A stretch of 64,000 nucleotides of DNA, taken from assembly GCA_934090735.1 (NCBI GenBank), contig CAKOJR010000001.1:124001-188000 (forward strand). The letters run 5' to 3'. Origin of the DNA: an uncultured Bacilli bacterium (GTDB lineage Bacteria > Bacillota_I > Bacilli_A > RF39 > UBA660). Below, one piece after another: positions 49,638 through 59,074 of the stretch. How positions within the stretch are numbered: the first letter of the stretch is position 1; each line of letters begins with the position of its first letter. The translations under genes and the position numbers were made by a program. The notes under the pieces were generated by a model. It was given only the letters and a program-made list of their open reading frames with translations. It ran no database searches and was not told the DNA's origin.

Positions 49638-51359
49638 ATGAGTGATAAAACAAGTTTAGTTTTAGGTATAATCTATGTTGTAGTAGCAATTATTTTAATA
49701 GTGCTTGTTTTAGTAATGTATGATAAGCATAACAAGAAAAAATATAATGGAATATTAAGAGAACTTGAAAGAAATAAGAATCTTATTATCTCAGGTAGTA
49801 TATTAACAGAACTTAATAAATTATCTTCTTTAATTAATAATAAAGATTTAGAGAAAAAGTATAAGATATGGCAGAGTAGATATAAGAAAATTAAAGAAGA
49901 AGATATCCCGCAGCTTGATGATAAATTAAATGAGTTAGAAGCAACTTTTAAAACAAGAAAGTTTAAAGAGATTAATGAAGCAATTGCTAAGTTGGAACTT
50001 GAGCTTTATTATGTTAAAAGTAAAAGTGAGTTTTTACTTCGTGATATTAAAGAGATTACTTTAAGTGAAAGTAAAAATAGAGAGATTATTACGGGTTTAA
50101 AGAAAGACTATCGTGAGATATATTTAAAGTATCATCATAATATAGATGATTATGAACTTATTAAGAAAGCTATTGAGTTACAGTTTGAGAATGTCGATAA
50201 GTTATTTGCTTCTTTTGAGCTTACTATGGATAATAATGCTTATGGAGAAGCACCTAAAATTGTTAAGGCTTTAGATGATGCGATTGGTAATTTAAAGGTA
50301 GTTATTGATGATGCTCCTGGAGTTATTCTTTTAGGTAAGACACTTATTCCGGAGAAAATTAAAGATATTACAAAGATTACTAAGAAGATGACTAGTGAAG
50401 GATATAACTTAGATTATTTAAATATTGATTATAATATTACAGAAGCTGAAAAGAAGATAGCAGATATCTTTGATAGATTAAATGTTCTTAATTTAACTGA
50501 TAGCATCCTAGAACTTAATGCAATTGTTAATTATTTTGATGAGTTATATGGCGAGTTTGATAAAGAAATTCAAAGCAAGAAAGAGTATGAAGAAAACTCT
50601 AGAAAGCTTGGTGTTAAGTGTAAGAAGTTACTTGCAATTATTAAGAATTTATCTATGAAAATTGAAGATATTAAGTATAGTTTTGATTTAAGCGATGATG
50701 AAGTTAAAGTAATAGATGAACTTAATTTAAATATAAAGTCTATTCAAAGTGATTATGAAGTTTTAGTTGAAAATTATCGTAATAGAAGTTTTGCTTATTC
50801 CCAGTTAAATGAAGAGCTTAATACACTTAGCATGAGACTTGTTAAAGAAGAGGATAAGCTAGAGCTTACTTTAAGAAATTTAAGTGGCCTTAAGGAAGAT
50901 GAGAATAGAGCTAGAGAGCAGCTTACGGAGATTAATGAGATTTTAGCTAAGAGTAAGAATGTTATTAGTTCTTATAAATTACCAGTTATACCTAAAGAAT
51001 ATTATACTGAAGCAAGTGAAGCTGGAGATGCAATTGGCATAATGGTTAAAGAACTTAATAAAAAGCCAATAAGTATTAAAGTTTTAAATATAAGGGTTGA
51101 TACTGCTAGGGATTTAGTGTTAAAGTTATATAAGACCACGACTGATGCAGTTAGGTTAGCAAGTCTTGCTGAAAATACTATTGTTTATGGTAATAGATAT
51201 AGAGCAATAAGTGAGAAGATTAATAATGGATTAAGTAGAGCAGAAAGTGAGTTTTATAAAGGTAATTATAAGGCATCACTAGAGCTAGCTATAAACGCAA
51301 TAGCAGAGGCTGATCCTGATATTCATAAAAAGATATTAAAGGTAAGTAAAGTAAGCTAG
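49638..51359 (+). CDS. ezrA: Septation ring formation regulator EzrA
   Basis: 573 aa. N-terminal membrane helix (VLGIIYVVVAIILIVLVLVM) then long coiled coils of spectrin-like repeats. The C-terminal signature SLAENTIVYGNRYR (QNR motif) is diagnostic. EzrA tethers to the membrane and limits FtsZ ring assembly. The start is the ATG at 49638 behind AGAGG; the ATG six bases upstream is too close to it. The ezrA-desulfurase-thiI order is the same as in B. subtilis. Confidence 0.95.
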   Translation: MSDKTSLVLGIIYVVVAIILIVLVLVMYDKHNKKKYNGILRELERNKNLIISGSILTELNKLSSLINNKDLEKKYKIWQSRYKKIKEEDIPQLDDKLNELEATFKTRKFKEINEAIAKLELELYYVKSKSEFLLRDIKEITLSESKNREIITGLKKDYREIYLKYHHNIDDYELIKKAIELQFENVDKLFASFELTMDNNAYGEAPKIVKALDDAIGNLKVVIDDAPGVILLGKTLIPEKIKDITKITKKMTSEGYNLDYLNIDYNITEAEKKIADIFDRLNVLNLTDSILELNAIVNYFDELYGEFDKEIQSKKEYEENSRKLGVKCKKLLAIIKNLSMKIEDIKYSFDLSDDEVKVIDELNLNIKSIQSDYEVLVENYRNRSFAYSQLNEELNTLSMRLVKEEDKLELTLRNLSGLKEDENRAREQLTEINEILAKSKNVISSYKLPVIPKEYYTEASEAGDAIGIMVKELNKKPISIKVLNIRVDTARDLVLKLYKTTTDAVRLASLAENTIVYGNRYRAISEKINNGLSRAESEFYKGNYKASLELAINAIAEADPDIHKKILKVSKVS

Positions 51360-51394
51360 TACTTACTTATTTTTGCTCATAAGGATGTGATAAG

Positions 51395-52519
51395 ATGATA
51401 TATTTAGATTATAGTAGTACAACGCCAGTGCTTCCTGAAGTGTTAGATAGTTTTAATAAAGTTAGTAAAGATTATTTTGCGAATCCTAATAGTTTACATT
51501 CGTTAGGTGAGAAGTCTAAAAATTTAATGAATGGAGCTACTAAGCAGATTAGTGAATTACTTAAGATTAAAGAAGATGAAGTAATTTATACTAGTGGTTC
51601 AACTGAAAGTAATAATATGGCGATAATTGGACTTGCTTTAGCGGTTGGTAAGAAAGACTCTCACATTGTTACTAGCAAGATGGAACATGAGAGTATTTAT
51701 GAAATTTGTTCTTATTTAGAAGAAAATGGTTTTGTAATAGATTATGTTAATAACGATGATAATGGAGTAATTGATTTTGAGGATTTAAAGAAAAAGATCA
51801 GTGATAAAACTATTTTAGTGACAATTAGTGCCGTAAATAGTGAAGTAGGAATAAGGCAGCCTCTTAAAACGATAAAACAAGTTATTAATAAGGAAAATCC
51901 TAGATGCGTTTTTCATAGTGATATGACACAGGCAATAGGAAAAGTACCAGTTAATTTAGCTGATGTAGATATGGCTTCTTTTGATAGTCAAAAGATATAT
52001 GGAGTTAAAGGTGTTGGTATGCTTTATAAGAGTAGTAAAGTAAGAATTAAACCTTTATTTTATGGCTCTAAGAAAGAGATTAGACCAGGAACACCACCAC
52101 TTCCTCTTATTGCATCTTTTTCTAAGGCACTTAGAATTAGTTTAACTGATTTAGATAAAAGAAGTGATAAAGTTAAGAAGTATAACGATAAAGTTTTAGA
52201 TAATTTAAAGAAATATCCAAAGATACTTATTAATAAGACTAGTTATTCAATTCCACATATTTTAAATATTAGTTTAATGGATATAAAACCAGAGACATTT
52301 ATTCATGCACTTGAAAAACATGAAGTATATGTTGGCTCAAATACCGCATGCAGTAGTGGAAAGATAAGTACAGCAGTTTTTAATCTTTATCATGATAAAA
52401 CTAGAGCTCTTACTACTATAAGAATTAGTTTATCTTATCTTACAACTAGTGAAGAAGTAACTGAATTTTTGAAAGTGTTTGATAACGTTTATGAAAAGTT
52501 ATCTAGTTTAAATGATTAA
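51395..52519 (+). CDS. Cysteine desulfurase (NifS/IscS-like, partner of ThiI)
   Basis: 374 aa, PLP-dependent. MIYLDYSSTTP at the start, TSGSTESNNMAI for the phosphate site, MEHESI with the His over the ring, and SQKIYGVKGVGML with the PLP Lys. The catalytic Cys is in GSNTACSSGK. It transfers sulfur from cysteine to ThiI for 4-thiouridine in tRNA. In Bacillus the corresponding gene between ezrA and thiI is nifZ, and the position here is the same. Confidence 0.92.
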   Translation: MIYLDYSSTTPVLPEVLDSFNKVSKDYFANPNSLHSLGEKSKNLMNGATKQISELLKIKEDEVIYTSGSTESNNMAIIGLALAVGKKDSHIVTSKMEHESIYEICSYLEENGFVIDYVNNDDNGVIDFEDLKKKISDKTILVTISAVNSEVGIRQPLKTIKQVINKENPRCVFHSDMTQAIGKVPVNLADVDMASFDSQKIYGVKGVGMLYKSSKVRIKPLFYGSKKEIRPGTPPLPLIASFSKALRISLTDLDKRSDKVKKYNDKVLDNLKKYPKILINKTSYSIPHILNISLMDIKPETFIHALEKHEVYVGSNTACSSGKISTAVFNLYHDKTRALTTIRISLSYLTTSEEVTEFLKVFDNVYEKLSSLND

Positions 52520-52556
52520 CGTGCATAAAATGTTATTCATATATTATAATAGTAGA

Positions 52557-52715
52557 GGTATATCATTTGCCATTTAGTGCTAAATTGATATATTATATTT
52601 GCATTGAATTAGTTCAATCGAAATGTTAACCGCTCTTGGATGGTACTGGCAATAAATGATCTCGTTCGAAAATATAAGGAAGCTTTATCTTTTGGTAGAG
52701 TTTTCTTTTTGTTTA
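52557..52715 (+). ncRNA. Candidate structured RNA between the desulfurase gene and thiI
   Basis: A TATAAT at 52545-52550 would start a transcript near 52557. ATCATTTGCCA (52562-52572) and flanking GAG pair with TGGCA/AAATGATCTC (52647-52663), and GTGC with GTAC, enclosing an inner hairpin TTGAA-TTAG-TTCAA (52604-52617). A T-rich tract at 52701-52711 could end it. The rod shape recalls 6S-like RNAs or a riboswitch aptamer, but I recognise no known class. No protein-coding frame is apparent. Confidence 0.45.
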
Positions 52716-52748
52716 TGTTAGAATATTTTTGGTTGAAGGAGTGCAAGC

Positions 52749-53921
52749 ATGGAAAAAGTAGTAATAATTAAGTATGGTGAACTTAATACTAAGAAAGATA
52801 ATATTAATTATTTTATAAAGGCTTTAAGAAATGATTTGAGTAAAAAAATACATAATGATGTTGAGTATGATCATGGAAGAATGATTATTTTTGGTGACAA
52901 TTTAGATATAGTAAAAGCTGCTTTAAATAAGACTTTTGGTATTCATGAGTATGAAATTGGCTACAAGTTAGAGACTAATAATATAGATATTATTTCTTTA
53001 GAGTTAGTTAAACTTGTTAAGGAAAGAGAGTTTAATACTTTTAAGGTAAGTACTAAGAGAAGTGATAAGTCTTATGAAATGAATAGTATGGAGATAAGTA
53101 AGCATCTTGGTGGGATTATTTTAAGAAATATTCCAGGTAAGAGTGTTGAAGTAAATACTCCAGAACTTCTTATTAATGTTGAGATTAGAAAAGATACTTC
53201 TTTAATATATTTTGATAAAGAAAAAGGTTTAGGTGGTTATCCTTTAGGAACTCTTGGAAAAGGTATGCTTATGCTTAGTGGCGGAATAGATTCTCCAGTA
53301 GCTGGTTATTTAGCAATGAAAAGGGGAGTAAGACTAGAGTGTGTTTATTTTGATAGTCCTCCTCATACTAGTAAAGAAGCTTTAAATAAAGTTCTTACTT
53401 TGGCAGAGAAGTTATCTGTTTATAGTAATTATATAAAAGTACATATTATTCATTTTACGGATATCCAAGAAGCTATATATAAGAATTGCCCTAAAGAATA
53501 TATGATTACAATTATGCGTAGGTGCATGTATAGGATAGCAGAGATGCTTGCTCATAGAGAAAACTGTAAGTGTATTGTTAATGGAGAAAGTATTGGGCAA
53601 GTTGCTAGTCAAACATTAACTAGTATGAATGCGATTAATGAAGTAGTAAAAATGCCAGTTATTAGACCAGTATGCTGCTTAGATAAGTTAGAGATTATTG
53701 ATATAGCTAAAAAGATAGGTACTTATGAGACAAGCATACTTCCTTATGAAGACTGCTGCACTATATTTGTTCCAGAGCATCCTGTTATCAATCCAGAGAA
53801 GGAACTAGCTAGAGAATATGAAGAAAGATTTGATTATAGCACTTTAATTAAAGAAGCCATTAAGACTAAAGAAACTATTACTTTACCTAGAAAAGAAGAA
53901 GAGTTTGATAATATTTTATAA
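52749..53921 (+). CDS. thiI: tRNA 4-thiouridine synthetase ThiI
   Basis: 390 aa, the short Gram-positive form without a rhodanese domain. N-terminal ferredoxin-like and THUMP domains (about 1-165), then the PP-loop adenylating domain with MLMLSGGIDSPVAGYLAMKR. NGESIGQVASQTLTSM and RPVCCLDKLEIIDIAKKIGT follow. Makes s4U8 in tRNA using sulfur from the desulfurase encoded upstream. ATG after GAAGGAG. Confidence 0.96.
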   Translation: MEKVVIIKYGELNTKKDNINYFIKALRNDLSKKIHNDVEYDHGRMIIFGDNLDIVKAALNKTFGIHEYEIGYKLETNNIDIISLELVKLVKEREFNTFKVSTKRSDKSYEMNSMEISKHLGGIILRNIPGKSVEVNTPELLINVEIRKDTSLIYFDKEKGLGGYPLGTLGKGMLMLSGGIDSPVAGYLAMKRGVRLECVYFDSPPHTSKEALNKVLTLAEKLSVYSNYIKVHIIHFTDIQEAIYKNCPKEYMITIMRRCMYRIAEMLAHRENCKCIVNGESIGQVASQTLTSMNAINEVVKMPVIRPVCCLDKLEIIDIAKKIGTYETSILPYEDCCTIFVPEHPVINPEKELAREYEERFDYSTLIKEAIKTKETITLPRKEEEFDNIL

Positions 53922-53922
53922 G

Positions 53923-53956
53923 ATATCACCCATAATAAAAGTGGGTGATATTTTTT
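53923..53956 (+). terminator. Terminator of thiI
   Basis: ATATCACCCA (53923-53932) pairs perfectly with TGGGTGATAT (53942-53951), then T-run. Confidence 0.85.
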
Positions 53957-53969
53957 GAAGGGTTATAGT

Positions 53970-54119
53970 GTGGATGGTAGTAATAAGGATAAACTTATAA
54001 ATGAGTATAATAATTTATATGGGTTTAATTTAAAAGATAAAGAAGAGGATATTTTTAAGAATTATATTAAGCCTAAATATAGTGATGGTTTTAGAAAAAT
54101 TGGTAAAACAAGTAAGTGA
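53970..54119 (+). CDS. Small hypothetical protein (49 aa)
   Basis: 49 aa, too short for common length cut-offs. GTG at 53970 lies 7 nt after AAGGG. The sequence is polar and helical: MDGSNKDKLINEYNNLYGFN, then LKDKEEDIFKNYIKP, and a basic tail FRKIGKTSK. No signal or membrane segment. It begins 14 bp after the thiI terminator T-run and ends before the promoter of paralog 4. Coding-like base composition supports a real gene, but function is unknown. Confidence 0.5.
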   Translation: MDGSNKDKLINEYNNLYGFNLKDKEEDIFKNYIKPKYSDGFRKIGKTSK

Positions 54120-54149
54120 TTTTGTATTGTAAATTGCTAGATGATATTA

Positions 54150-54178
54150 TTGACTTTATGACATAATTAACCTATAAT
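54150..54178 (+). promoter_or_regulatory. Promoter of surface paralog 4
   Basis: TTGACT (54150-54155), a 17-bp spacer and TATAAT (54173-54178), 30 bp before the start codon. Confidence 0.75.
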
Positions 54179-54208
54179 TATTTTAATATAGGAGGATAGG
54201 AATTACTA

Positions 54209-56218
54209 ATGAATGATGAAAATAGTTTAGATAAAAAAAAGAAGAAGCTTAAAATATATTATAGTTTGCTTATTACTGTTATATGTATAATTGGAGTTTC
54301 TTTTGCGTGGTTTAGACTCTATTTAAGTCAGAATGAAGATAATACTTTAGCTTCAAGAACATGTTTTAATACAACACTTACTGAAGATACATCTAAGTTA
54401 GCAATTAGCGATGCTTTTCCAATAAGTGATGTAGATGGGCTTAAACAAACCCCATTTACTTTTACAATAAAAAATACATGTAGTAATTATGTTAAAGTTT
54501 ATGTAACTATTAATAGTACGTATCGTACAAGTACAAGTTCATCATATTTAAGTGATAATTATTTAAAGGTTAATGTGTCTTCTAGTGGAGCTACTGATGG
54601 GCCTTCTGTTGTACTTGGCGCTCAAACTTTAACTGATTTAAATGGAAGTAGTAAAGGATATGTTTTATTATCAGCTTATTTAGGAGCTAATGAAGAAAAG
54701 AGTTTTGACTTAAGAATTTGGATGGATAGTGCAACTACTTTAGAACAGGGGTTAAATAAAACTTGGGCTGGTAAAATCGTAGTAATTAGTGATGCTAGTA
54801 ACCAGCCTACAGTTAATGAGGTTATTTTTGCTAATAATAGGATTACTGCTCCAGTAACAGCACCTGGTAGTGAAGTTAGTGCTCAAAGACTTGAAGATAT
54901 ACCTGAGGAAAAATATTATATTAATGGAGAGAGCAGTGGTGGTACCATAATGGATAATGGTTCATTATTTGCTGGTGCTGGGAAGATGTCACTACTTGGG
55001 CTTAATCAAGTAAATACAGTAAATATAGCGTATGCTGATTCTTGGACTCCTAATGGTACTGGGTTTGATCTTGTAGATGCTACAATTGTTAAAGATAGTT
55101 ATGATGATATTTATACATCACTAGTTGGTAAGTATATAAATTGGTCATCTTTAATGCATACTATAAGGGATACTGATGGAGGTGCTATAAGAGATACTGA
55201 TATGGCTGATGAAATGGTTTCTCTTGCTTTGATTAGACCTTCAACTATTGCTACAACTGAATTAACTGAAATCTTTTATATTACTGCTGCTACTGCTGAT
55301 GTGGTTACATTTAAAACAATATCTTCTAATAAAATTAGTTCAGAAAATGAAGAAGTGCTTGCAAGTGCTGAAGATGATTATGGAACTTCTTATTATTTTA
55401 GGGGTGCAGTTAAAAATAATTATGTACAGTTTGCAAATAAATGCTGGAGAATAGTTAGGACACTTGGAAATGGTTCAATGAAACTTGTACTTCACAATAA
55501 TAATTCAAGTGGGGTAAGTAATCCGTGTTCATCTGCAAATAATGATCCAGCTGCTGCGTTTATTGGAACTGGTGTATATAATACTGCTTCTGCTAATACT
55601 TATGTAGGTTTTATGTATGGTGAGAGTGATTCTACTGATTATAGTGTAACTCATGCTAATACAAATAAAAGTGCTATTTTAAGTACATTAGAGACTTGGT
55701 ATAAGGAAAATTTATCTGCATATGATGAGAAAATAGATGATGCTATTTGGTGTAATGATAAGTCTAATGAAGAAACCACTGCGATCGATGCTTATGAATA
55801 TGGTGCATATACTAGATTAGTAACGAATCGCACAGCATCACTGAAGTGTCAAAGTGATAATAATGGTGGTAAGCTATCTAAGTTTACTGTTAGTGATACA
55901 GAGAATGGTAATGGAAAGCTTACTTATAAAATAGGGCTTCTTACTGCAGATGAAGTTGCTTTTGCAGGAATGAGTGCGGGAAAGATTAATCCACTATGTT
56001 ATTTAAATGAAAATGCAAGTGGTGGTTCTTGGTGGACATTATCACCATATGATTCTCAGCCGTCAAGAGCTAATATTTTCACTGTTACAAGTTCTGTAGG
56101 AACATTTGGTTTGGGTAATGTTGCATATAGTAAATATATAAGACCGTCTATTGTTCTTAGTGGTTCTGCTGCATTAACTGGAAAAGGAACTAGCGATAAC
56201 CCATATATTGTAAAGTAA
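54209..56218 (+). CDS. Secreted TasA-like protein with C-type-lectin-like C-terminus (paralog 4)
   Basis: 669 aa. A Lys-rich N-terminus and membrane/signal helix (IYYSLLITVICIIGVSFAWF) lead into a camelysin/TasA-like sandwich (FTFTIKNTCSNYVKVYVTIN). The middle portion (about 220-390) parallels paralogs 1 and 2 (TPNGTGFDLVDATIVKDSYD). The common domain begins near 390 (EDDYGTSYYFRGAVKNNYVQ) and ends WWTLSPY...YIRPSIVLSG. Codon use at the C-terminus is AT-rich, so no DGR signature is seen. Own promoter and terminator. Probably an envelope or matrix protein that binds an unknown ligand. Confidence 0.75.
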   Translation: MNDENSLDKKKKKLKIYYSLLITVICIIGVSFAWFRLYLSQNEDNTLASRTCFNTTLTEDTSKLAISDAFPISDVDGLKQTPFTFTIKNTCSNYVKVYVTINSTYRTSTSSSYLSDNYLKVNVSSSGATDGPSVVLGAQTLTDLNGSSKGYVLLSAYLGANEEKSFDLRIWMDSATTLEQGLNKTWAGKIVVISDASNQPTVNEVIFANNRITAPVTAPGSEVSAQRLEDIPEEKYYINGESSGGTIMDNGSLFAGAGKMSLLGLNQVNTVNIAYADSWTPNGTGFDLVDATIVKDSYDDIYTSLVGKYINWSSLMHTIRDTDGGAIRDTDMADEMVSLALIRPSTIATTELTEIFYITAATADVVTFKTISSNKISSENEEVLASAEDDYGTSYYFRGAVKNNYVQFANKCWRIVRTLGNGSMKLVLHNNNSSGVSNPCSSANNDPAAAFIGTGVYNTASANTYVGFMYGESDSTDYSVTHANTNKSAILSTLETWYKENLSAYDEKIDDAIWCNDKSNEETTAIDAYEYGAYTRLVTNRTASLKCQSDNNGGKLSKFTVSDTENGNGKLTYKIGLLTADEVAFAGMSAGKINPLCYLNENASGGSWWTLSPYDSQPSRANIFTVTSSVGTFGLGNVAYSKYIRPSIVLSGSAALTGKGTSDNPYIVK

Positions 56219-56223
56219 TGATA

Positions 56224-56252
56224 AATACCAATGAAAGTTGGTATTTTTTTTA
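56224..56252 (+). terminator. Terminator of paralog 4
   Basis: AATACCAA (56224-56231), TGAAAG loop, TTGGTATT (56238-56245), then T-run. Confidence 0.85.
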
Positions 56253-56292
56253 ATTTGTGGTATAATAGATGAACTTTCAAGGGGGAATTGGT

Positions 56293-57786
56293 GTGAAAGA
56301 GTTATTTTTAAGATTTCGTAATGGGGATATGTCTGCTAGAGAGGAGATTATTATCCGTAATATGAATCTTGTATATTTTTTAATTAATAAAAGTTTATAT
56401 GATAATACTGATGATAATTTTCAAATAGGTTTTATTGGGCTTATTAAGGCAGTTGATACTTTTGATATTGAAAGTGGTCATAGTTTTAGTACTTATGCTT
56501 CTAGATGCATAATGAATGAGATTATGATGTATTATAAAAATCTTCATAAAGAAAAGGCTGAATATATTTTAGATGATTCTGTATCTAGAGATAGAAGAGA
56601 ATCTTTAGTTGAATGTATAAGTGATGGAACTGATATTACTGATAGCATTGATAGTAAAGATTTTAATGAAGTGCTTATGAGACTTATTTTAAATATGGAT
56701 AATGAAAGAGATAAAAAGATATTAAGTTTATACTTTGGATTTGATGGTAAAACTCATTTAATGAAAGAGATAGCTAATATTGTTGGTCTTGATAATAGTA
56801 GTGTTGGTAGAATTTTAAAAAGATATTTAGACTTGTTTAAAGATTATGTTAAAGAGCTTGGATGTGGGGATAAACCTATGTGCTTAACTCAAAGATTTAA
56901 AGATTGTTCTAGTTTTAGACTTAATTATTTAATTAATATGCTTGATGATGAAGATAAAAAGCTTGCTTTAAAGAGATTAGATAATTCTGATGATGATTTG
57001 AGTGAAGAAGAAATAATAAAATATTATGGTAAAATATTACCTTATTTTGATAGCTCGATGAAGAATGTTAATGCAGAGAAAAAATTATTTCCTAGAGTAA
57101 AAAGAGATAAAGTTGCATTAATGTGTATGATGGATATTTATAGAGATAAAGTTAGAACTTTAATAAGTGATGATGAGAATTTTGACAGAAAAGAACTTTT
57201 AGGTTTAATTGGAGCTGGTAAGGCAATACTAGATAGTCGTACTTATGGAGAAGCTTCTAAAAAAGTTATGGAGTATGCTAAGAAAGAGATTGAACGTGAT
57301 GCTGTAATAGTAGATGAAATTACTTATAAGTGTGCAAGAATAGTTCAAAAGGGAGTAGTACCATTTATAAATAATTTGATATCTAGTGGTAGTGATAGTT
57401 TTGTTTTAAATTCTTATTATAATAGATTAGAAAGTAAAATAAATACTGCTGGTGGTAATACAAATAAAGTTATTAGTGATAGTTTAAATAGTCAAATAGA
57501 TTTGATAGATAATTGTGTTGTTAATAGAAGTGTTTATGATTTTGTATTAAATTATGTAAAGTCATCTAAATATAATAAGTTATCGATAATGTTTTTTGAT
57601 GATGAAATTAGTATTTATGTAATGCGTAAAGGATTAACTGGCAGGGTTTATGATGAAGATGATATTGCTTACTTTTTAGGAATAACCAAAGATAAGGTTA
57701 AAGATATTTATAACAGAGTAGCTTTAGCTGTAAGAGAATATAAGTTAGATGGAAATTTATTTGTTGATGTTGGATTCGGTTTATAA
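56293..57786 (+). CDS. Sigma-70-family-like protein with long C-terminal extension
   Basis: 497 aa; GTG at 56293 behind AAGGGGG. Residues 1-90 hold sigma region 2 (MNLVYFLINKSLY; FQIGFIGLIKAVDTFDIESG; FSTYASRCIMNEIMMYYKNL), close to sporulation/stress sigma factors. Region 4 with a helix-turn-helix is at about 140-190 (KKILSLYFGFDGKTHLMKEI, ANIVGLDNSSVGRILKRYL). About 300 further residues follow with no known domain until the end. There, VYDEDDIAYFLGITKDKVKD followed by IYNRVALAVREY looks like a second region-4-like helix-turn-helix. Ordinary sigma factors of this type are about 250 aa. Could be an atypical sigma or a sigma-derived regulator. Confidence 0.75.
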   Translation: MKELFLRFRNGDMSAREEIIIRNMNLVYFLINKSLYDNTDDNFQIGFIGLIKAVDTFDIESGHSFSTYASRCIMNEIMMYYKNLHKEKAEYILDDSVSRDRRESLVECISDGTDITDSIDSKDFNEVLMRLILNMDNERDKKILSLYFGFDGKTHLMKEIANIVGLDNSSVGRILKRYLDLFKDYVKELGCGDKPMCLTQRFKDCSSFRLNYLINMLDDEDKKLALKRLDNSDDDLSEEEIIKYYGKILPYFDSSMKNVNAEKKLFPRVKRDKVALMCMMDIYRDKVRTLISDDENFDRKELLGLIGAGKAILDSRTYGEASKKVMEYAKKEIERDAVIVDEITYKCARIVQKGVVPFINNLISSGSDSFVLNSYYNRLESKINTAGGNTNKVISDSLNSQIDLIDNCVVNRSVYDFVLNYVKSSKYNKLSIMFFDDEISIYVMRKGLTGRVYDEDDIAYFLGITKDKVKDIYNRVALAVREYKLDGNLFVDVGFGL

Positions 57787-57792
57787 TGAAAG

Positions 57793-57820
57793 AAATGTGC
57801 TTAGGCATGTTTTTTTCTTT
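57793..57820 (+). terminator. Terminator of the sigma-like gene
   Basis: AAATGTGC (57793-57800), TTAG loop, GCATGTTT (57805-57812) with two G-U pairs, then T-rich tract. Confidence 0.65.
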
Positions 57821-57884
57821 TAGATAAAAAAATTATGGTAATCTTTAAGGTTTTCTAGTATAATAAGGCTTGGGTGATTTAGGA

Positions 57885-59063
57885 ATGAAAATATTAAGTG
57901 TTAATGCTGGTTCATCTTCATTAAAGTTTACTTTATTTGAAATGCCAGAAGAAAAAGAACTTATTAGTGGAGTTTTTGAGAGAATTGGAATTGATAACTC
58001 ATTTTATACTATTAAGTTAAATGGAGAAAAAATTAAGAAGGAGACAGAACTAAAAGATCATAAGGCTGCTTTTGAGTTATTAGTTAAAGAGTTAATTGAT
58101 AATAAGATTGTTGAGTCTTTAGATGAGATTGCAGGAATTGGGCACAGAATAGTTCAAGGTGGTTCATACTTTGATAAAACTGTTTTAGCAACTGAAGATA
58201 ATATTTCAATTGTAGAGAAGTTATCTAGTTTAGCGCCACTTCATAATCCAGCTGCTGTTGTTGGTATTCGTGCTGCTCAAAGTGTATTTCCAAATGCTAC
58301 ACAAACTTTAGTATTTGATACTGCTTTCCATCAAACTATGGAAGAAGAAGTATATTTATATCCTGTTCCTTATGAATGGTATACTAAATATGCAGTAAGA
58401 AGATATGGTGCTCATGGCACTAGTCATAAGTATGTTAGTATGCGTGCTAATGAAATTTTAGATAATGAAGATGCTAGACTTATTACTTGTCATATAGGTA
58501 ATGGTGCATCTATTAGTGCTGTTAAGGGTGGCAAGTGTGTTGAAACTTCTATGGGTCTTACACCAAATGCTGGACTTATGATGGGTACTAGATGTGGTGA
58601 TATTGATGCTACTATTCTTCCTTATATTATGGAGGAAACTGGAATGAGTGCTAAAGAAATGGATACTGCACTTAATAAACAATCCGGATTATTAGGTATA
58701 AGTGGTGTATCATCAGATTCAAGAGATATTGAAGATGGTATTACTAATGGAGATGAAAGATGTATTCTTGCTCAAAAAATGTATGTTAAGAGAATAGTTG
58801 ATTTTATTGCTAAGTATTATGTTGAACTTGGTGGATGCGATGCTATTATCTTTACTGCTGGTGTTGGTGAGAATTCAATAAGTACTCGTATGGATGTTAT
58901 GGAAAAACTTGCTTGTTTAGGAGTTAAACCGGATGAAGAGAGAAATAATGTAAGAGGAAAAGAAGCTTTAATTAGTGCTGATAATAGTAAGATTCCTGTT
59001 TATGTTATTCCAACTAATGAAGAATTAATGATTGCTACAGATACTTATAATTTAGCGAAGTAA
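57885..59063 (+). CDS. ackA: Acetate kinase
   Basis: 392 aa. Interconverts acetyl phosphate + ADP and acetate + ATP, for substrate-level ATP synthesis. ILSVNAGSSSLKFTLFEM is the N-terminal phosphate motif; FDTAFHQTMEEEVYLYPVPY, GAHGTSHKYVS, HIGNGASISAVKGGK and FTAGVGENS are all diagnostic. The start is the ATG at 57885; the five upstream in-frame codons precede the AGGA ribosome site. No pta gene is adjacent in the window. In B. subtilis ackA is also close to thiI. Confidence 0.97.
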   Translation: MKILSVNAGSSSLKFTLFEMPEEKELISGVFERIGIDNSFYTIKLNGEKIKKETELKDHKAAFELLVKELIDNKIVESLDEIAGIGHRIVQGGSYFDKTVLATEDNISIVEKLSSLAPLHNPAAVVGIRAAQSVFPNATQTLVFDTAFHQTMEEEVYLYPVPYEWYTKYAVRRYGAHGTSHKYVSMRANEILDNEDARLITCHIGNGASISAVKGGKCVETSMGLTPNAGLMMGTRCGDIDATILPYIMEETGMSAKEMDTALNKQSGLLGISGVSSDSRDIEDGITNGDERCILAQKMYVKRIVDFIAKYYVELGGCDAIIFTAGVGENSISTRMDVMEKLACLGVKPDEERNNVRGKEALISADNSKIPVYVIPTNEELMIATDTYNLAK

Positions 59064-59074
59064 GGAGTGATGAT

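Noticed and set aside
52520..52748. TPP riboswitch upstream of thiI
   Set aside because: The CUGAGA and ACCUGAUCUGGAUAAU-type motifs are absent, so I list only an unassigned structured RNA.
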